64,000 bases of DNA from Acidimicrobiaceae bacterium. Lineage in GTDB: Bacteria > Actinomycetota > Acidimicrobiia > Acidimicrobiales > UBA8190. Each line of letters opens with the position of its first letter. Within the stretch, counting starts at the first letter, position 1. The stretch is taken from positions 23,844 to 87,843 of the forward strand of contig PLZB01000021.1 of the NCBI GenBank assembly GCA_003151955.1, written 5' to 3'. Under the pieces are notes generated by a model. That model had not been told where the DNA came from and made no database searches. It saw only the letters and a program-made list of their open reading frames with translations. A program made the translations under genes and the position numbers. This document shows positions 43,667-51,592 of this stretch, in pieces.

Positions 43667-44430
43667 CCCACCCGACCCGACCCCCCGCCTCCGAGCGCTC
43701 CGAAGGCGGCTTCTCCCTCATCGAGGTCATGGTGGCGATGCTGGTGACGGCCATCACCCTCTCGCTGGCGCTGCCGGTCCTGCACACCTTCCTCGGGGCC
43801 GCCACCAACGTCCAGGCCAGCTACGCCGCCCTCGACTCGGTGACCCCGGCATCGGACCTCGTCCCCCAGTACCTCCGGGAGGCGGTCTCCCCGGCTCCAC
43901 CCACTGCCGCCAAGGTCCCCACCCCGCCGCTGTGCGCACCTGGCACCAACGGAGCTCCCGCCCTGTGCGCCAGCGCGCCCAACCAGTGGAACCTCTGGTT
44001 CTTCGCCGACACCTCCAACGGCACCCAGCAGACCAACGGTCCGGTGCTGGTGAACGCGGCCCTGTCGGGCGTCGGGACCGGCCAGTTCCAGATGAGCATC
44101 TATGCCCCCGATGCCGGAAGCTGCCCGACCGGCGGCAGCACCACGACGTTCTGCACCTACCTCAAGGCCAAGCCCCAACAGGTTGTCCTCATCCCCAAGG
44201 TGACCAACGGATCAGCCAATCCGGTCTTCACCTATCTGTCCAGCGGATCCACGAGCACCGCCCCTGGGAGCGCACCGACCTGCGTGGCGCCTGCGACGGT
44301 CTCGACCTGCCTCGCCGCCGTGACCGGGGTGCTCGTCACCCTCCAGTCCCAGAACTCCGGCGGGGCCTCGGCCACGTGGCAGACCCAGGTCAACTTCGTG
44401 AGCACCGGGTACAACAGGACCCTCGGTTGA
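43663..44430 (+). CDS. Prepilin-like protein (PilW/GspJ-like)
   Basis: A 255-aa protein with a canonical type III prepilin signal: ERSEGG then FSLIEVMVAMLVTAITLSLALPVLHTF, cleavage expected after the second Gly, giving N-methylated Phe1 and Glu5. The exported domain has several paired cysteines (PLCAPGTNGAPALCAS, SCPTGGSTTTFCTYL, PTCVAPATVSTCL). GTG start overlaps the previous gene; the stop overlaps the next (TTGA). Confidence 0.78.
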   Translation: MTHPTRPPASERSEGGFSLIEVMVAMLVTAITLSLALPVLHTFLGAATNVQASYAALDSVTPASDLVPQYLREAVSPAPPTAAKVPTPPLCAPGTNGAPALCASAPNQWNLWFFADTSNGTQQTNGPVLVNAALSGVGTGQFQMSIYAPDAGSCPTGGSTTTFCTYLKAKPQQVVLIPKVTNGSANPVFTYLSSGSTSTAPGSAPTCVAPATVSTCLAAVTGVLVTLQSQNSGGASATWQTQVNFVSTGYNRTLG

Positions 44431-46232
44431 CGGCGCGGTCGGAAACGGAGCCCGACGGCGAGGCGGGGATGGCCACGCTCATGCTCGTGCTCGGGCTCGC
44501 CCTCGTCCTCCTGCTCACGATCGGGACGTTGGCGGTCACGACGGCCCAGCACGTGCCGATCCTGCGGGCCAACGTCCTGTCCCACGCCACCTATCGGGCT
44601 GCCCAGGCCGGCTACCAGCAGTACCTCTACGACGTCAACGCCAATCCCAACCTGGTGGTCTGCGGGAGTTCGGTTCCCGACACCAACGTCCCTGGAGCCC
44701 CCCCGATGTCGCCGCCCTGCGCCGGGCTGTACTTCGACACCTGGATCCAGATCGCCTCCAACTCGACCGGCATCCCGGAGTGGTACCTCTACGACAACCC
44801 CGTGCTCGACACCTCGATCACGCATCCCAACACCGTCCAGGTGACGGTGATCGGGGCGGCGGGGAAGCCAGGCCAGCAGCAGTACCAGACCATGACGGTC
44901 ACCCTGGTGGCGGCCAATGCCTTCCTCGTGAACGCATACTTCATGAACCACGACATGGTCGACCCCGAGATCGTCGACCCGGGCAGCACCGAGACCTGTG
45001 ACCTCTTCAACCCGGCCCCGGCCGGAACGACATTGGCGCCGGAGACCGATTGCGGAGCGCTGGACTTCGTCCCTGGAGATGTGGTCACCGGCCCCCTGTT
45101 CTCGAGTGACTCCATCTACGTCTGCACGGCCACCGGCCCGGGCCCGAGCACCGCCGTGGGGCCCACGTTCGGCAAGATCACAACTGGCGACTCGCAGGCG
45201 TTCCGGGCCGAGTCGGTCTCGGGGAGCAACCGGCAGGTCAACGCCTGCGTCAGCAACGCCACCGACACCGGGGAGACGCTCAACGCTCCGACGCCGACGA
45301 TCCCGAACTCGGCCGGAACGTTGGCCCCAATCGCCAAGGCAGGTGGTTGCGACTACACCGGCCCGACGACGATCGTCTTCAACGGACCGACGATGACCGT
45401 CTCCAGCCCTGACACCCCGGTGGTCGGCAATAAGGACGCCAACGACCAAGCCGGGGACCCCAGCACCTGCCTTTCGGCCACCCCCGTTTCGCTACCGGCC
45501 AACGGCCTGATCTACGTCGAGGCATGCAAGACCGGCTGTGTGGCCACCGACCCCGTGAACAGCGAGATCGGAGGTGGTCAGGTCCCGAACGACAACGGCG
45601 ACGCCATCATCTCGGGCACCGTGACCGGACCACTCACCGTGGCCACCGATACCAACATCATCCTCGACGGGAACCTCTGCTACTCCGACGTCACGAACTG
45701 CGCACCCCCGCCATCGAAGCCGTCCGGGCCGAGCGATGTCGTCGGGCTCATCGCCACCAACTTTGTCGAGGTCAACCACCCCGTGGACAGCAGTGGGAAC
45801 AACGAGCCCATCTGCGGCACCAACGGGGCCCCTGCGGCCCCAGGCTGCGACCTCCAGAACATCACCATCGACGCCACCATCCTGACCCTCACGCATTCGT
45901 TCACGGTCAACGACTTCAACAACGTGGTGGTCGACAAGAACGGGAAACCGACGAGCGCCAACGCCCTGGGCACCATCACGGTCTGGGGATCGATCAACCA
46001 GAACTACCGGGGCCCGGTCGGGACCTTCGCCGGCAGCTCCGACGGCAGCACCCTCAAGACGTCGGGGTACCTCAAGGCGTACAACTACGACCAACGGCTC
46101 TCGTACCTCAGTCCCCCCTACTACCTGAGTCCGGGGACGCCGTCGTGGACCATCTCGGCCTTCACCGCCGCTCCCGGGCGCTGCATCCTCTCCACCGGGC
46201 CGTGCATCACCAAGACCCTGCCCGGCACCTGA
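44427..46232 (+). CDS. PilX-like large exported protein
   Basis: A 601-aa protein from TTG 44427 that overlaps the previous stop. The N-terminus reads GEAGMATLMLVLGLALVLLLTIGTLAVTTAQHVPIL, the position and layout of PilX-type proteins: one N-terminal helix, small residue before it, but no Glu at +5. The long exported domain contains repeated Cys and Asn/Thr-rich beta segments (GNLCYSDVTNC, VNHPVDSSGNNEPICG, LKTSGYLKAYNYDQRLSYLSPPYYL). The YLSPPYYLSP C-terminal motif is found in actinobacterial exported proteins of this type. The three genes lack an adjacent pilus ATPase. Confidence 0.7.
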   Translation: MTARSETEPDGEAGMATLMLVLGLALVLLLTIGTLAVTTAQHVPILRANVLSHATYRAAQAGYQQYLYDVNANPNLVVCGSSVPDTNVPGAPPMSPPCAGLYFDTWIQIASNSTGIPEWYLYDNPVLDTSITHPNTVQVTVIGAAGKPGQQQYQTMTVTLVAANAFLVNAYFMNHDMVDPEIVDPGSTETCDLFNPAPAGTTLAPETDCGALDFVPGDVVTGPLFSSDSIYVCTATGPGPSTAVGPTFGKITTGDSQAFRAESVSGSNRQVNACVSNATDTGETLNAPTPTIPNSAGTLAPIAKAGGCDYTGPTTIVFNGPTMTVSSPDTPVVGNKDANDQAGDPSTCLSATPVSLPANGLIYVEACKTGCVATDPVNSEIGGGQVPNDNGDAIISGTVTGPLTVATDTNIILDGNLCYSDVTNCAPPPSKPSGPSDVVGLIATNFVEVNHPVDSSGNNEPICGTNGAPAAPGCDLQNITIDATILTLTHSFTVNDFNNVVVDKNGKPTSANALGTITVWGSINQNYRGPVGTFAGSSDGSTLKTSGYLKAYNYDQRLSYLSPPYYLSPGTPSWTISAFTAAPGRCILSTGPCITKTLPGT

Positions 46233-46260
46233 CCCAGCCGAGGTCCGCTCGGGTCCGCCG

Positions 46261-46266
46261 TAGGCT
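46261..46266 (+). promoter_or_regulatory. Candidate -10 box (TAGGCT) of the second LLM gene
   Basis: TAGGCT is 6 nt upstream of ATG 46273, predicting leaderless transcription. Confidence 0.45.
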
Positions 46267-46272
46267 CCGGCG

Positions 46273-47139
46273 ATGCACTACGGAGTGATCCTGCCCCAGA
46301 CCGAGATCGGGCCAGACCCCGCCCTCCTGGTGGGCTTCGTCGAGGCGGCCGAAGCAGCCGGGTTCGACTACGTCATGGTCTACGACCACGTGGTGGGGGC
46401 CGACACCACCGACCGGCCGGACTGGCCCGGCCCCTACGACCTCGACAGCCAGTTCCACGAGCCCATGGTCCTGTTCGGATTCCTGGCCGCCCACTGCGCC
46501 CTGGAGCTCGTGACCGGCGTCCTGGTCCTCCCCCAACGGCAGACGGCCCTGGTGGCCAAGCAGGCGGCCCAGGTCGACCTCCTCACCGGGGGCAGGTTCC
46601 GTCTCGGGGTCGGGATCGGCTGGAACGCGCCCGAGTACGGGGCCCTCGGGGTCGACTTCGGGACCCGGGCCGACCGCTACGAGGAGCAGATCGAGGTCCT
46701 CCGCCGGCTCTGGACCGAGGACTCGGTCACCTTCGAGGGCCGCTACCACCGGCTCGAGGCGGTGGGGATCCTGCCCCGGCCCGTCCAACGCCCCATCCCG
46801 TTGTGGATGGGGGGCGGCTCGGGCCGGACGGTCCTGGAGCGGATCGGCCGGCTGGCCGACGGCTGGATCTCGGTGGGAGCCCCGGGCCACGGCCTGGAGG
46901 AGGCGGTGGAGGTGGTCCGGGCGGCGGCGGTGGCGGCGGGACGACCGGACGGGGCGGTCGGGCTCCAGGGCCTGGTCCAGCCCGGGGAGGATCCCGGAGA
47001 GGCCCGGTTCCACCGCCAGCTGGCCAGGTGGGCCGGGGTGGAGGCCAGCCACCTCTCCGTCAGCGGCCTGGGGGCAGGCCGGTCGCCGGAGGAGCACATC
47101 CGGTTCGTCCGCGAGGCGGGAGTTCTGCTCTTCGGCTGA
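46273..47139 (+). CDS. LLM class F420-dependent oxidoreductase (TIGR03619-like)
   Basis: A 288-aa luciferase-like protein. It starts MHYGVILPQTEIGPDPALLVGFVEAAEAAGFDYVMVYDHVVG, then LVTGVLVLPQRQTALVAKQAAQVDLLTGGRFRLGVGIGWN and the substrate-loop region IPLWMGGGSGRTVLERIGRLADGW. These match the TIGR03619 group of F420-dependent LLM proteins. It is unrelated in context to the pilin operon 40 bp upstream and is followed by two terminator hairpins. Confidence 0.86.
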   Translation: MHYGVILPQTEIGPDPALLVGFVEAAEAAGFDYVMVYDHVVGADTTDRPDWPGPYDLDSQFHEPMVLFGFLAAHCALELVTGVLVLPQRQTALVAKQAAQVDLLTGGRFRLGVGIGWNAPEYGALGVDFGTRADRYEEQIEVLRRLWTEDSVTFEGRYHRLEAVGILPRPVQRPIPLWMGGGSGRTVLERIGRLADGWISVGAPGHGLEEAVEVVRAAAVAAGRPDGAVGLQGLVQPGEDPGEARFHRQLARWAGVEASHLSVSGLGAGRSPEEHIRFVREAGVLLFG

Positions 47140-47182
47140 TCCGCCCGTGGTGGGGATGGCCCGATGGTCGGGGGCCGGACGC

Positions 47183-47211
47183 GACGCCGCCCCCGGGACG
47201 GGGGCGGCGTC
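47183..47211. terminator. Terminator-like hairpin 1
   Basis: Perfect 12-bp stem GACGCCGCCCCC/GGGGGCGGCGTC with a 5-nt loop between the convergent genes ending at 47139 (+) and 47274 (-). Confidence 0.65.
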
Positions 47212-47220
47212 ACTCGGCCT

Positions 47221-47267
47221 CGGGATCCCGCCGGCGGGCCCGGGGGGACCGGACCGGCGGGATCCCG
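47221..47267. terminator. Terminator-like hairpin 2
   Basis: Perfect 14-bp arms CGGGATCCCGCCGG (47221-47234) and CCGGCGGGATCCCG (47254-47267) with a 19-nt loop, next to hairpin 1 in the same convergent spacer. Confidence 0.55.
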
Positions 47268-47273
47268 CTGGGG

Positions 47274-48650
47274 CTACGAACTGACGGTGGTGCTTCCCCC
47301 GGGGTGGTTCCCGCAGATCCCGACCCTGACGGTGGCCCCGGCCGGGATGGTGTCCCCGGAGGTGGCCGTCCCCTGGTAGGAGTCGGGGGAGTTGGCCAGG
47401 AGGTCGGCGCCGGCGCTGTGGGAGCCGCTGTCGGTGGACCAGGTGACGAGGGCCGACATCCCGGGCTCCCCGACCGGCTCGCTCAGGACGGCCGTGATGA
47501 GGACCCCGTGGCCGTCACCGGTGGAGACGGCCGTGAGCGAGACCAGGGTGGCCCCGGGCGGGCAGGTCCCGGACGGCTCCGTCGTCGGCGGGGTCGTCGT
47601 CGGCAGGGTCGTGGTGGTCGGGGTCGGGCTGGGAGCTCCCTCGACGGTAGTGGTCCCTCCGGGGTGGTTCCCGCAGATCCCGACCCTGACGGTGGCCCCG
47701 GCCGGGATGGTGTCCCCGGAGGTGGCCGTCCCCTGGTAGGAGTCGGGGGAGTTGGCCAGGAGGTCGGCGCCGGCGCTGTGGGAGCCGCTGTCGGTGGACC
47801 AGGTGACGAGGGCCGACATCCCGGGCTCCCCGACCGGCTCGCTCAGGACGGCGGTGATGAGGACCCCGTGGCCGTTACCGGTGGCGAGGGCCGTGAGTGA
47901 CACCAGGGTGGCCCCGGCCGGGCAGGTCGCCGCCGGTCCGGTGGTGGTGGGGGGCCCGTCGGGCGGGCTGGTGCTGGGCGGCCCGTCGGGGGTGGTGCTG
48001 GGCGGCCCGTCCGGTGTGGTGACGGGCGGCGTCGGGTCCGAGCCCGACCCTGAGCCCGGGGTCACCGGGGTGGTGCCGCCCGGCCGGTTCCCGCACACCC
48101 CGACCCGGACGGTGGCGCCGGCGGGGATGGTGTCGGCCGAGGTGGCCGTCCCCTGGTAGGTGGTGGGGGAGGTGGCCGGGAGGTCGGCACCGGCCGAACC
48201 GCCAGACCAGGAGACCAGGGCCGACATCCCCGGAGCCCCGACCGCCTCGCTCAGGGTGGCAGTGATGAGGACGCCGTGGCCGTCACCGGTGGAGACGGCG
48301 GTCAGGGACACCAGGGTGGCCCCCACCGGGCAGCTCCCGTCCGCGGTCGTCTGCGGGGGCGCCGTCGTGGGCGAGCCGTCCGTCCCGGTCCCGGTGCTGC
48401 CCGGGGACGACCCCGTCGGGGGAAGCGTGGTCGGGTCCGGGGAGGTCACGACCGATCCGGTCGGACCGGTGGCGCCCGAGAGGAGGTCGTGGAGTGGGCC
48501 CGGAACGACGGCGCCGGCGGCGCCCCCGGCCACGATCGTCCCGATCGAGAAGGCCACAACCGTTGACCTGGCCGTCCAGCCCCGGAGGCGAGTCGGTCGG
48601 GCTTTGCCGGTCCTCTCGGTCGGTCCTGCTCCTCCAGTGATGAAGCGCAT
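47274..48650 (-). CDS. Exported protein with three copies of an anti-sigma ectodomain
   Basis: A 458-aa protein. Residues about 28-50 are a membrane segment or uncleaved signal (STVVAFSIGTIVAGGAAGAVV). Three homologous domains of about 85 aa follow at 107-200, 253-340 and 373-456, separated by Pro/Thr-rich linkers. Each runs CPxGATLVSLTA, GHGVLITA, GMSALV-W, SAGADL, QGTATS-DTIPAGA, VRVG-CGN-PGG, with two conserved Cys per copy. The same domain forms the C-terminus of the anti-sigma factor just upstream. Minus-strand ATG 48650 with GGAGGGGG upstream. No catalytic motif is seen. Likely a cell-surface protein of the sigma/anti-sigma operon; function is inferred from context only. Confidence 0.75.
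   Translation of the reverse strand: MRFITGGAGPTERTGKARPTRLRGWTARSTVVAFSIGTIVAGGAAGAVVPGPLHDLLSGATGPTGSVVTSPDPTTLPPTGSSPGSTGTGTDGSPTTAPPQTTADGSCPVGATLVSLTAVSTGDGHGVLITATLSEAVGAPGMSALVSWSGGSAGADLPATSPTTYQGTATSADTIPAGATVRVGVCGNRPGGTTPVTPGSGSGSDPTPPVTTPDGPPSTTPDGPPSTSPPDGPPTTTGPAATCPAGATLVSLTALATGNGHGVLITAVLSEPVGEPGMSALVTWSTDSGSHSAGADLLANSPDSYQGTATSGDTIPAGATVRVGICGNHPGGTTTVEGAPSPTPTTTTLPTTTPPTTEPSGTCPPGATLVSLTAVSTGDGHGVLITAVLSEPVGEPGMSALVTWSTDSGSHSAGADLLANSPDSYQGTATSGDTIPAGATVRVGICGNHPGGSTTVSS
47299..47530. repeat. Direct repeat copy A (domain-3 coding segment)
   Basis: Bases 47299-47492 are identical to 47659-47852, exactly 360 bp away, and similarity continues with scattered mismatches to about 47570. 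It encodes most of the third ectodomain of the exported protein. Confidence 0.9.
47659..47890. repeat. Direct repeat copy B (domain-2 coding segment)
   Basis: Second copy of the 360-bp-spaced repeat. The identical 194-bp core marks a recent duplication or gene conversion; the first-domain copy (about 48058-48330) is clearly diverged. Confidence 0.9.
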
Positions 48651-48742
48651 GGTCGTCCCCCTCCGTCTCCGGCTCCGGCGGTCAAGTCGCCGGCACCTGT
48701 GACGGGGCAATCGTCGCCAACGTCGCCAGGGTCACACTTCGT

Positions 48743-48756
48743 GGGAAAGATTTCCC
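48743..48756. promoter_or_regulatory. Candidate operator palindrome GGGAAAGATTTCCC
   Basis: Six-bp arms GGGAAA/TTTCCC around GA, in the 129-bp spacer between the anti-sigma and exported-protein genes. AT content is locally high. It could serve a separate promoter for the exported protein. Confidence 0.4.
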
Positions 48757-48779
48757 GCAGAGTGAGAACGGGGCCTAGA

Positions 48780-49751
48780 TCAGGAGGTGACAGTGGTGGA
48801 GCCGCCGGGGTCGTTCCCGCAGACTCCGACCCGGACGGAGGCACCCAGTGGGATCGTCTGGGTCGACGTCGCCGTGCCCTGGAAGGTGGTCGAGGACGTG
48901 GGCGCCATGTCGGTCCCGGCCGACTGGGGCCCGCCGTTGGTCCAGGTGACCTGGGACGACATCCCGGACGCCCCCGTCGGCAGCCGGGTCGTCGCCGTGA
49001 TCAGCACGCCGTGGCCGGAGTCGACGAGCACGGCCGTCAGGCTCACCATGGTGTTCCCGGGCGGGCAGGGCACGATCGTGGTGGACGTCGTCGTGGTGCT
49101 GGAGGTCGTCGTGGTCGGCGGGACGACCGGCCTGGTGGTGGTCGTCGTGGTGGTCGACGGGGCCTGGGCCCTCGTCGTGGTCGTGGTGCTCGGGACCGGC
49201 CTCGTGGTGGTGGTGGTCGTGGTCGGGGCCTCGGTGGTGGTGGGCAGGGTGGTCGGGGGCAGGGTGGTCGGAGGAGACGGCTCGGAGGTGGTTGTGGTGG
49301 TCGTCGTCCCGTGCGTTCCCCGGGGGGTCGGCCCCGAGGCGCTGGGGGGTCCGCCCCGGGGGATGGAGATCCCGACGTGGCCGAGGGCGTCGGCCAGGGT
49401 GGCCTGGACGGGGCCGGGTAGGTCCCCGTAGCCGGCCAGGGTGCCGAGTACCACCGCCACGACGGCGGCCAGGGCCCCGGCGAACGCCCGTCGGGGAAGG
49501 CCCTGGCGGAGGAGGGCCCGCCAGTCCAGGGAGGGGCCGGCCCGGCTGCGGGCCGGCTCCGGGGCCGGTCCGGTCCGGTAGGCCTCGGCCATGGCGGCCA
49601 GATGGGTCTCGACGACCGTCGGGTCCGGCTCGGAGACGAGGGAGGTCCGGAGCTGGTCGATCGTCCCCGCCCACGCGCCCGCCTCCGGGGTGGGCGGACC
49701 CGTCCCGTCGATGAGATCGTTGATGCTGGCGCGACGCCGACTCCTGCTCAT
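48780..49751 (-). CDS. Membrane-bound anti-sigma factor with Thr-rich stalk and ectodomain
   Basis: A 323-aa protein. The N-terminal cytosolic part (about 1-85: INDLIDG ... LRTSLVSEPDPTVVETHLAAMAEAYR) has the pattern of actinobacterial anti-sigma proteins encoded after ECF genes. Residues 88-108 (RRAFAGALAAVVAVVLGTLAGYG) span the membrane. Residues about 145-226 are a Thr/Pro stalk. Residues 229-320 are one copy of the CPxG...GHGVLITA...CGNDPGG domain found three times in the neighbouring exported protein. It overlaps the ECF gene by ATGA. Anti-sigma function is inferred from position and topology. Confidence 0.78.
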   Translation of the reverse strand: MSRSRRRASINDLIDGTGPPTPEAGAWAGTIDQLRTSLVSEPDPTVVETHLAAMAEAYRTGPAPEPARSRAGPSLDWRALLRQGLPRRAFAGALAAVVAVVLGTLAGYGDLPGPVQATLADALGHVGISIPRGGPPSASGPTPRGTHGTTTTTTTSEPSPPTTLPPTTLPTTTEAPTTTTTTTRPVPSTTTTTRAQAPSTTTTTTTRPVVPPTTTTSSTTTTSTTIVPCPPGNTMVSLTAVLVDSGHGVLITATTRLPTGASGMSSQVTWTNGGPQSAGTDMAPTSSTTFQGTATSTQTIPLGASVRVGVCGNDPGGSTTVTS

Positions 49752-50332
49752 GCATCACTGCTATCGCTCGGGAGCGTCGGGGAGGACACAGTTCGGCTCT
49801 CCCCGAGCTCGGCGCGGAGCCTGGTCAGGGCCCGCTGTTGGATCATCTTGACCGCGCTGGACCGCTTGCCCAGGATCGAGGAGACCTCCTCGACCGGGAG
49901 TCCGGCCACAATCCGCAGGAGCAGGACGTCCCGCTGGTCGGGCTTCAGGCGTCGGAGAGCCACCATGACCGGGCTGTCGTCGGCCTGAGCCAGGAGGAGC
50001 TCCTCGGGTGACGGTGCCGGGGCCGCCGGGTCCACGGGACCCAGCACCTGGGTCGGGACCTGCCGGCCGGCCCGGCGCTGGCTGTCGACCACCCGGCGGA
50101 AGGCGATGGTGAACACCCAGGAGCGGAATGAGGCCTCGTCCCCGGTGAAGCTCTCGAGCCCGTTGACGAGGGAGATCATGGTCTCGGAGACCACATCCTC
50201 GGGATCGGCGACACCCCGGCCCCGGGCGAAGCCACCGATCTGGGGAGCCAGGTCCCGGTAGATCGTCTCGAATGCCGCCGCCTTCCCGGCTTGGGCATCC
50301 CGGAGGGTCTCGGCGAAGGGATCACCGATCAC
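49748..50332 (-). CDS. ECF RNA polymerase sigma factor
   Basis: A 194-aa ECF sigma factor. Region 2 is FETIYRDLAPQIGGFARGRGVADPEDVVSETMISLV ... SFRSWVFTIAFRRVVDSQRR (about 20-87). Region 4 is ALRRLKPDQRDVLLLRIVAGLPVEEVSSILGKRSSAVKMIQQRALTRLRA (about 123-175) with its helix-turn-helix. GTG 50332 has a G-run about 7 nt upstream. It is translationally coupled to its putative anti-sigma through ATGA. Confidence 0.92.
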   Translation of the reverse strand: MIGDPFAETLRDAQAGKAAAFETIYRDLAPQIGGFARGRGVADPEDVVSETMISLVNGLESFTGDEASFRSWVFTIAFRRVVDSQRRAGRQVPTQVLGPVDPAAPAPSPEELLLAQADDSPVMVALRRLKPDQRDVLLLRIVAGLPVEEVSSILGKRSSAVKMIQQRALTRLRAELGESRTVSSPTLPSDSSDA

Positions 50333-50499
50333 GCTCGACCCCCCGCCGATGGCATAGGCCGAATCTACCGACCTCCGGGGCCGGGAAGCCTCCGATGGTG
50401 GGGGTCACTCTCCGTTCGGGTCGCTGGCCCGAATGGATGGAGAGAACGTCGGTCCAACTTTGTCAATATCGCGTAGCGTGTACCTGCCGGTCCTGGCGG

Positions 50500-50505
50500 T
50501 AGCGT
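50500..50505 (+). promoter_or_regulatory. Candidate -10 box (TAGCGT) of the AbiEi-like gene
   Basis: TAGCGT is 7 nt upstream of ATG 50513; predicts a leaderless mRNA and supports that start over GTG 50504. Confidence 0.45.
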
Positions 50506-50512
50506 GGCTCCC

Positions 50513-51190
50513 ATGAGGCCGAGATTCGTGGCGTCAGACGTACGGGACCGGGTCTTTTCGTCGCGGGACCGCTTCTGGCGGCCTGAGGATTTCGGGGGTT
50601 CGCCTGTGGCGGTTGCGCAGGCGCTGTCGCGGATGGTCGCCACGGGGGATCTTCGCCGGGTACGCCGTGGCTTGTACTGGCGTGGGTCGCCCACTCCGCT
50701 CGGTATGGCTGCCCCGCCAGCGGGTCGCCTTGCCGGAGAGCTCGCAGGTGGGTTTGGGGTGGGGCCTGCGGGGTGGAGCGCCGCTCTGGCGCTTGGCCTA
50801 TCGACCCAGGTGCCGCGTGTCGAGGCGGTGGCGGTACCGGGGCGGGCGCCGAGGAATCCGGGGATGGTGCGCTACGTGAGCCGGACGGCGAGCGTGAGAC
50901 GTCGGGATGAGTTGCTGTGGCCGGCCGAGGTCGCACTTCTCGAGGTCCTCCGGGAATGGGACTTGCTCGTCGAGGTCGCGACTCCCGACGCTGTCGGGCG
51001 GATCGCCGGTTTGGTCGAGAGGGGTGTCCTCCGCCTGGACCGGCTGGCTCGGGCTTCGGGAACCGAGCCGGCCCGGGTCCGGGAGCGGCTTCGCCGGCTG
51101 TTGGAGTGGCTCGACCGGCCGGATATCCGCGATGGTGTCCGCCCGGCCCGAAGCGAGTCCGTGCACCGCGATCAGGCGCTGGTCGGCTGA
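50513..51190 (+). CDS. AbiEi-like antitoxin/transcriptional regulator (orphan)
   Basis: A 225-aa protein starting MRPRFVASDVRDRVFSSRDRFWRPEDFGGSPVAVAQALSRMVATGDLRRVRRGLYWRG, the winged-helix N-terminus of type IV AbiEi antitoxins. The C-terminal part (ALALGLSTQVPRVEAVAVPGRAP, AEVALLEVLREWDLLVEVATPDAVGRIAGLVERGVLRLDRL) fits the AbiEi C-terminal domain. AbiEi normally precedes an AbiEii nucleotidyltransferase toxin; none follows. It converges on the RelE-like gene. Function as orphan regulator is inferred. Confidence 0.75.
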   Translation: MRPRFVASDVRDRVFSSRDRFWRPEDFGGSPVAVAQALSRMVATGDLRRVRRGLYWRGSPTPLGMAAPPAGRLAGELAGGFGVGPAGWSAALALGLSTQVPRVEAVAVPGRAPRNPGMVRYVSRTASVRRRDELLWPAEVALLEVLREWDLLVEVATPDAVGRIAGLVERGVLRLDRLARASGTEPARVRERLRRLLEWLDRPDIRDGVRPARSESVHRDQALVG

Positions 51191-51307
51191 GAGGCTCTGT
51201 TCCGGGAGAGTGACGAGTTCGGGCCGAACGCTCTTGCCGCCTGGCCGGACAAAGGAAGGTCCGGGGGGGATCGCGGTCGGCCCGGCGCATGTGATGGCGT
51301 CCCACCT

Positions 51308-51586
51308 TCACCCGAAGGGGTCCAACCCGATGTATTGGATGACCCCTTCATCGGGCCCAAACTCCTCCCAGGCGATCACCCAGTCGTCATCGCCCGGTAT
51401 CGGCACGAGCCACAACGGTCCCTGACCTGGGCGGGCCATGCTCCGTCGCCGGGACCGGCGCGACCCGGGGTCCCGAGCGATGGAGTCCAGCTCCCGGACC
51501 ACGCGTTGGAGCAGACGGGCGGCCAAGGGATCCGCTTCGAGGCGGGTGAGAACGTCGTCGGCGTCTTCGCTGTAGGCAAGATCCAC
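51308..51586 (-). CDS. RelE/ParE-superfamily toxin-like protein
   Basis: A 92-aa protein from GTG 51586, supported by TACCCT (51593-51598, minus strand) 6 nt upstream. The sequence (M)DLAYSEDADDVLTRLEADPLAARLLQRVVRELDSIARDPGSRRSRRR, then a basic middle and PLWLVPIPGDDDWVIAWEEFGPDEGVIQYIGLD, follows the RelE/ParE helix-helix-beta pattern. It is divergent from the AbrB-like gene with 77 bp between starts, rather than co-directional as in most TA operons. Toxin function is inferred. Confidence 0.68.
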   Translation of the reverse strand: MDLAYSEDADDVLTRLEADPLAARLLQRVVRELDSIARDPGSRRSRRRSMARPGQGPLWLVPIPGDDDWVIAWEEFGPDEGVIQYIGLDPFG

Positions 51587-51592
51587 CGCACG

